Origin: Microbotryomycetes sp. JL201
Lineage: Eukaryota > Basidiomycota > Microbotryomycetes
DNA length: 64,000 nt
Reading direction: 5' to 3'
Assembly (NCBI GenBank): GCA_033819885.1
Contig: JAQYUZ010000040.1
Location: 1 to 64,000 of the forward strand
Of the stretch, positions 59,138 to 64,000 are shown piece after piece (position 1 is the first letter of the stretch; every line of letters starts with the position of its first letter). Below the pieces are notes generated by a model. That model did not search any database. It was not told where the DNA came from and was given only the letters and a program-made list of their open reading frames with translations. A program made the position numbers and the translations under genes.

Positions 59138-61125
59138 ATGGTGTCCTTCACACCCGTTCCTGACCGGCCAACGCCCTCGGCCGTGTATAATCTTCGCGTC
59201 TGTGCGTTAACTCCGCGCCGCTTCCAGCGCTCTGATGGCTGACTGTAACGTGATACAGACTCGTGCGCGATCGTTGCTGCGACTGCAGCCATCATGATCG
59301 GCTACGACTCGGCTTTCATGTATGTCTCCTGGCACATGTTCCAGCGGAGACCGTGGACTAACCCTTCTCGCGCAGTGGCTCGACCATGGCCCTCGCAAGC
59401 TTCAAATCCGCCTTCAAATTGACCGAGGAATTCAAATCCGCTGCTGATTTGCGAGCTATAAATGCGAACATCGTCTCATGTTATCAAGCTGGCGCAGTCG
59501 GTGGCTCGGTTCTCGGCTATCCTGCAGGACAACTACTTGGTCGCAAGTGGGGTTTGCTCCTCAGCGCTCTGGTCTTTCAAATCGGCGCCGCTATCATGCT
59601 AGCGAGCAACGGCACCGTCGGGCTTGGTCCAATTTATGCTGGACGTGTCATTGCCGGTCTTGGAATCGGCGCCGCCTCCAACCTGACGCCACTGTACATT
59701 TCCGAGATCGCGCCGCCCGCCATCCGCGGTCAACTCGTCGGCATGTACGAGATAGGTTGGCAGATCGGTGGTTTGATTGGGTTCTGGCTCCCGTACGGGG
59801 TGCAGCAGCATTTGAGTGGTCGTGTTCAATGGCTTACGCCTTTCGCCGTTCAACTTATCCCCGGAGGCTTGTTCCTGATCGGCATTCCGCTCTTCATCAA
59901 GGAATCGCCACGCTGGTTGATCACTCGAAACCGTCGCGAGGATGCCATCAAGAACCTGACGTGGTTGCGCAAGCTCTCTCCCGAGGACAACTATGTCATC
60001 GAAGAGCTGAACCAGATCGACCTGCAAGTCGAACATGACCGCACAGCCGTTGGCACAAGCTTCTGGGGCCCGTTCCGTCAAGTATTTGGGCAATGGTACC
60101 TCCTCAAGCGTCTCCTTATTGCCACCTCGCTTTTCATCTTCCAGAACGGTACAGGTATCAACGTAAGTCTTTGCTCTCCTCCCTGACCGCACTGGCAGTC
60201 TGCTCATCAGACACGATATCTCGCAGGCGATTAATTACTACGCTCCGACGATTTTCAAGTCCATCGGTGTCACCGGCACTTCAACGGCTCTTTTGACGAC
60301 CGGCGTATTTGGCGTCATCAAAACTGTTGGTCCGTCGCGCAAAGGACCGGTCTGCCATGATTTCAGCACTGACAATACAAAATCCGCAGGTGCTCTCATT
60401 TGGTGCTTCTTCGTGATTGATCGATGGGGCCGTGTCAACATTCTCCTGCTCGGCTCGGTCGGTGGCGCGCTGTCAATGTTTGCCATTGCCGCCTACATCA
60501 AGATTGATAATCCTTCCGCCAACCCGACTACCGATTTGCCTCCAGGAGGTATCGCCGCCATGTTCTTTTTTTACTTGTGGACCATCTTTTACGCCGTCTC
60601 CTGGAACGGCACGCCATGGGTCGTTTGCTCGGAAGTCTTCCCCGGCGCCGTTCGCCAAGTTACGCAAATGTGCGCAGCCACCAGCAATTGGGCATGGAAC
60701 TTGTGCATTGCGCGCGCGACGCCGTACATGTTCGCATCGATGGGTGCAGGTGGTTATGGCGTCGTGAGTCTTGTGCCTTTCTGCTGTTTCCGGACCAGTC
60801 GCTGACGACTGTGATTGCAGTACTTGCTCTTTGCCAGCATGATGTGCGCATCAGTACCGTTTGTCATCTTTTTGTTGCCCGAGACCAAGGGTAAGTTGAT
60901 CTGTCCTTCATCATATGATACTCGGCTGACATGGCTCTTATAGGCATTCCTCTCGAAGCTATGGACAGCTTGTGGGCTCAACGCAACGTCTGGCGTGCCA
61001 ACAAGGTCGTCATGGCAGAGCTGCGTCGCGAGCACGACATCTCTGGCTCACCCACGCCCTTGCACGAAAAAGGTGTCGGCTCGACCGAGCAAGTCGAGCG
61101 CGCTTCATCAGACATCAAGGTGTAA
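59138..61125 (+). CDS. qutD: Quinate permease (MFS sugar-transporter family, QutD/Qa-y-like)
   Basis: The start MVSFTPVPDRPTPSAVYNLR at 59138 resembles quinate permeases. After short introns: IMIGYDSAFIGSTMALASF, YQAGAVGGSVLGYPAGQLLG, GRVIAGLGIGAASNLTPLYI and SEIAPPAIRGQLVG (sugar-transporter signature), then IPLFIKESPRWL, NGTGINAINYYAPTIF, FFVIDRWGRVNILL, WTIFYAVSWNGTPWVVCSEV and FVIFLLPETKGIPLEAMD. Twelve membrane spans are expected. The C-terminal tail is polar and ends ERASSDIKV at 61125. Location beside the dehydratase supports quinate as substrate over a generic hexose. About five introns are inferred. Confidence 0.9.
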
Positions 61126-61228
61126 ATAGGATGGTTTGAAAGGTTTTGTACTATTTGGTGTATATTCAGCATGGCATATGATATTCACGGACACGCTAGT
61201 CCATTTTGAGCGCTATGAAGAAAACCCT

Positions 61229-62166
61229 TCAAGATTCTCTGTCGTCGAGCAGTGTCTTCTCGCGGCGCGAATGGGCGGGCGCTTCGACGAGTGCACCTTT
61301 CTTTGTAAACAAAGACGTCCCGCCTACTCTGTGTAATGCCGCTGCGCGCTGTGTGACCAATTCCGAGATCATGACCTCTGGCGGTAGAATGGGGCAGTTG
61401 GTCCAGGCGCCGTAACTCTTGCCGTCGGAAGTGACCGTGGCAAAGGCTACGGTCGCGCAATCGAATGTCTTGCGGGCCATGATGCAGTCGGCGCTCCAGA
61501 AGACGTTGAGGACCATTTGACCGACTTTATCGGCTTGCTTATTGCTCCACATATCTCGGAGGAGATCGTGGGCCGGGTCGAGCGTGAGCTTGCCCACTCC
61601 TAGGCCCACCCACAAGGGCAGAGCCATGAGAAGCTCACGGTCGTGTGAGATGGTGCAAATCTTGAGAAGACCCGCCTCTGACAGGATCTTGTCAAGCGTG
61701 TTGGATGTTTGCCTTTCCTGTGTCAGGGCAAGAGCGGTCAGTAGATGTAATGAACCTGGCTCCTGAGCTTTAACCAAGTACACTAAATGGCCAAAAAGGC
61801 ACAAAATCCAAGCTGAAAGCTGGATTGCTCAGTACTATATAGGCCAAAGAGCTGGTCAACAAAGGAATTCATAGATGTGTATTAGGTTGTCTGACAGTAA
61901 ACTGTGCGTGCGGATTCGAAGATTGGCTTACGAAAGAGGTGGCCACGAGACCGCTGGTTTGCTCGTGAATTTGCCCAAGCCGGTCGGAGGCCTCAGATGC
62001 CTATCCATGCTTCGCGTCAGTGCGGGCGTCGTCAATGATTTTGCTTTCATCAACTTACTCGAGTGCGCCAAACTTGCATCTCCGTCTCTGTCGCTCGGTT
62101 GCTGCCCGTCTGACTCATTCCGAGTCCAACCATGACCACTTTGCGTGTGACGAAACGCTCGTCCAT
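61229..62166 (-). CDS. Unrecognised protein with repeat-bearing intron
   Basis: Not recognised. An ATG at 62166 (MDERFVTRKVVMVGLGMSQT) opens an exon ending VWRTR; an intron leads to ASEASDRLGQIHEQTSGLVA and TSF. A 214-nt intron (61718-61931) then joins in phase to ERQTSNTLDKILSEAGLL, SHDRELLMALPLWVGLGVGK, SNKQADKVGQMVLNVFWSA, FDCATVAFATVTSDGKSYG and AWTNCPILPPEVMISEL, ending KTLLDDRES at 61229. The frame may begin further upstream (KLWVSSMDERF is in frame). The last exon is compact and well formed, unlike a random frame. It converges with the permease gene, with stops about 100 bp apart. Confidence 0.55.
61746..61904 (+). repeat. LTR-like dispersed repeat, copy B, inside an intron
   Basis: About 159 bp aligned end to end with 3059-3223. 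It starts TGTAATGAACC, has a TATA-like ACTATATAGGCC and ends near GACAGTAAACTG. It has no CpG. It lies wholly within the 61718-61931 intron of the minus-strand gene, in a sequence context that is otherwise not repeated. Solo LTR or a small terminal-repeat element; age appears considerable given divergence from copy A. Confidence 0.7.
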
Positions 62167-62378
62167 GCTGCTGACCCACAGCTTCAGGCCAAATATGGCC
62201 TCACTTGCCACTTGTCGCACGCCAGGCTTTCTTTATCGAGTCGCTCATTGCACCCAATGTCTGTAGCTGGCAACAGAAAAGTGCCGAACAGCAAAAAGAG
62301 ACAAATCGCTCAGCCCGTTCAAGTGTAACGGTAAAATGGTGAGATGGGTGTGCATGGCACAAGCAGCGCAAGAGGGCC

Positions 62379-62384
62379 AAAAAA
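62379..62384 (-). terminator. RNA polymerase III T-run terminator
   Basis: Six T in the minus-strand sense, 6 nt after the tRNA-Leu 3' end. Confidence 0.8.
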
Positions 62385-62390
62385 GGAATC

Positions 62391-62494
62391 TGAACAGAGT
62401 GGGATTCGAACCCACGCCTCTTGCGAGACTGCGAATGTCAAAAGTGGACACTAAAGACCTGAACACAGCGCCTTAACCGCTCGGCCATCTGTCC
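62391..62494 (-). tRNA. tRNA-Leu(CAG) with intron
   Basis: Minus strand: acceptor GGACAGA pairs with TCTGTTC (one G-U), discriminator A. The D-arm is TGGCCGAGCGGTTAAGGCG and the anticodon stem CTGTG pairs with CGCAG (one G-U). The loop is TTCAG-G...T, with anticodon CAG, interrupted after position 37 by an intron of about 23 nt. The class II variable arm is TCTCGCAAGAG and the T-arm GTGGGTTCGAATCCCAC. A T6 run at 62379-62384 (minus-strand sense) is a good Pol III terminator. Confidence 0.93.
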
Positions 62495-63575
62495 CACATC
62501 ACACGCAAGGCGTGTGTAATATATAAAGCACAAAGCAATTTTCGCGTCCGCGAACTTTGGTAAATGTCTTCGCCGTCGGAGCATACTAGCTGGCCCGGCA
62601 CTGTCTCCGCGGTGGCACGCACATCGCCGCAGACCGTTCTGTCCTGCAGATGACCGATTGATCACTTGCAATAGATATTCTGTCTAGAAATAAAAAACAT
62701 TCAAGCCAACTCACGTCTGAAGCCATTTTCAATGGTCTGACTCAATCACGAATCTACCGGCGCCGATCAAAAACACCCACTATACCGAGAAACAAGGGGC
62801 TCTTCATCTTAGTGGATATACGACATGCGATAAATCTCACCGCCTGTTGAAGTCCCACATTGTGTTGAAGCCAGGGCTTACAGGCTTAGAACTCTTCCTC
62901 GTCCGTAATGATTCATTCCGTTCGTCTTCGGTTTGTCCTGTTCAGGACCAAGCGACCAAGAGAGGTGTATGTTTTGTTTGCTTTGACCCCGCTGGTGACC
63001 AGAGCTGATGTACAAAGGCAACGGTAGGCACGGCCAGATTCGCTTCTTTTGTCCTGAACCGCATTGTCGGACTGCACAGGCTATTGTCAGAGGGCCGTCT
63101 TATTCAGCCGGATAGGCTGAAAGTACAGCACAGAAATGTCGCTCGCTGCAGGCAGCAATGTTTTGCGCGAAACTCCCAACAGTCGAGATGGCAGCAAGGC
63201 CGTCGGAGGCGGATCAAGGCGATTGATACATGCTTGCACAGGCAAGAGGGGCCGTACTATACTATGAGCTAGCGAAGCAAGCCGAGCTTGACGTCCACCT
63301 GCTGCGGCGGTTACCTCGCAGACTATGAATATGAGCGTGCCCTTGCCTGGCTAGCGGCGGCGAGCGACTATCCGACGCGGCCTGAACGCGTTCACAGGCG
63401 CCAAGACGGGAACGTCTGGCCGCTCAAGAGTAAGAGGACTATCTTCTTTGGCCCGGGATGTGTTTGCGATGCGTTGACGAGACGCGGGCCGAGGCGAGTG
63501 GGTTGTGGGAGTGCAACAAACGGCGCACTCACAGGCCGCTTCGCAGTCTGCTCCGCCATCTCCACGCGAACTCAC
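62495..63575. other. Gene-free stretch with nothing recognised
   Basis: About 1.1 kb between the tRNA and the last gene. Open frames are short and lack family features; no repeat, RNA or CRISPR-like array is seen. It may hold UTRs, a non-coding RNA or an upstream exon of the last gene. Confidence 0.5.
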
Positions 63576-64000
63576 ATGGCCCCGCGCCTCGCAAGTCCAG
63601 ACGATGTATCGGCAGAAGACATTCCCCCTCTGGCGTACGACAATGAGCAGGAACTGCTAGACGTGCTGGCGCGGCTCAGGCAAGAGCTCGAGGACCGCGT
63701 CGACAAGCAATGCAGCGCACCAACTAGCAGCAAGGCAAAAGGGAAACAGAAGGCTCGGGACACGGACAAGGCCAGGGTTAAAGACATCGTCCTCAATGTC
63801 AGTCGGCCGGCCACGCGCGCGCAAGCGCGTCGTCATTCAACACGAGTGTCACACGATCCTGACACGTTGATACCGTCTCTAGCAATTTTTCGATCATGTG
63901 CAACTGGCAGTATTGTCAAACTGCTCGATTGCAGGTATGCCATACGAGCAGTACAAGCGCGAGCATCCTTCGGCCGGTGCGTACCCCTCAGAACGCGTCA
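63576..64000 (+). CDS. Unrecognised protein, 5' part only
   Basis: The ATG at 63576 opens MAPRLASPDDVSAEDIPPLA, then a likely coiled-coil LDVLARLRQELEDRVDKQ, a Lys-rich polar stretch (SSKAKGKQKARDTDKARVKD), and probably an intron after IVLN. Downstream, frames such as MPYEQYKREHPSAGAYPSER near 63936-63997 look coding. The gene runs off the window edge. No family is proposed. Confidence 0.4.
   Translation, partial: MAPRLASPDDVSAEDIPPLAYDNEQELLDVLARLRQELEDRVDKQCSAPTSSKAKGKQKARDTDKARVKDIVLNVSRPATRAQARRHSTRVSHDPDTLIPSLAIFRSCATGSIVKLLDCRYAIRAVQARASFGRCVPLRTR

Noticed and set aside
45574-61125. A separate type II 3-dehydroquinase (qutE)
   Set aside because: I looked for its N-terminal NGPNLNLLG-type motif in the cluster frames and did not find it.
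1-64000. CRISPR arrays, rRNA genes, bacterial-type operons or riboswitches
   Set aside because: None seen; intron-rich eukaryotic genes throughout and no regularly spaced repeats.

Overview
The window is nuclear DNA of a fungus, most probably a basidiomycete. Genes are broken by many short introns (about 45-90 nt, GTNNGN...AG, often with a CTGAC/CTAAC-like branch site), sit 30-300 bp apart on both strands, and include fungus-specific proteins (Chs7-type chaperone, Zn2Cys6 regulator, QUTR-type repressor, Cas1-type acetyltransferase). Within Basidiomycota I cannot place it firmly; a compact, intron-rich Pucciniomycotina yeast is only a guess. Many exon edges below come from joining frames by eye, so gene ends are firmer than internal borders.

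Layout. 1-3715 is an old transposon zone: a broken gag-like piece, then about 2.9 kb of CpG-starved sequence with a 19-bp perfect palindrome, a short LTR-like repeat and a 38-bp tandem duplication. 3765-43349 is a dense housekeeping block: SF3B2, RCL1, PEX4, RPN8, a CTL/PNS1 transporter, the very large CCR4-NOT scaffold NOT1, a Cas1-type O-acetyltransferase, a CIA30 protein, cyclin L, TSR2, an Arg/Ser-rich protein, an alpha/beta hydrolase, a small unknown, carnitine acetyltransferase, a GHITM/Bax-inhibitor-like mitochondrial protein, an ABM-domain protein, SmD3, Ap4A phosphorylase, Chs7 and NOP16. 43659-45455 is squalene epoxidase (ERG1).

45574-61125 is a quinate/shikimate catabolic cluster. 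It has a QUTR-like repressor built from the last three AROM domains, a Zn2Cys6 regulator beside it, a QutG-like inositol-monophosphatase-fold protein, two head-to-head quinate/shikimate dehydrogenase-like genes, 3-dehydroshikimate dehydratase and a quinate permease. Together they would import quinate, oxidise it, and dehydrate 3-dehydroshikimate to protocatechuate under activator/repressor control. The expected separate type II 3-dehydroquinase was not seen in the window. Two genes in or beside the cluster (56311-57532 and 61229-62166) were not recognised; the second carries a copy of the LTR-like repeat inside an intron.

62391-62494 is an intron-containing tRNA-Leu(CAG). After about 1 kb with nothing recognised, the window ends in the first part of an unrecognised gene starting at 63576.
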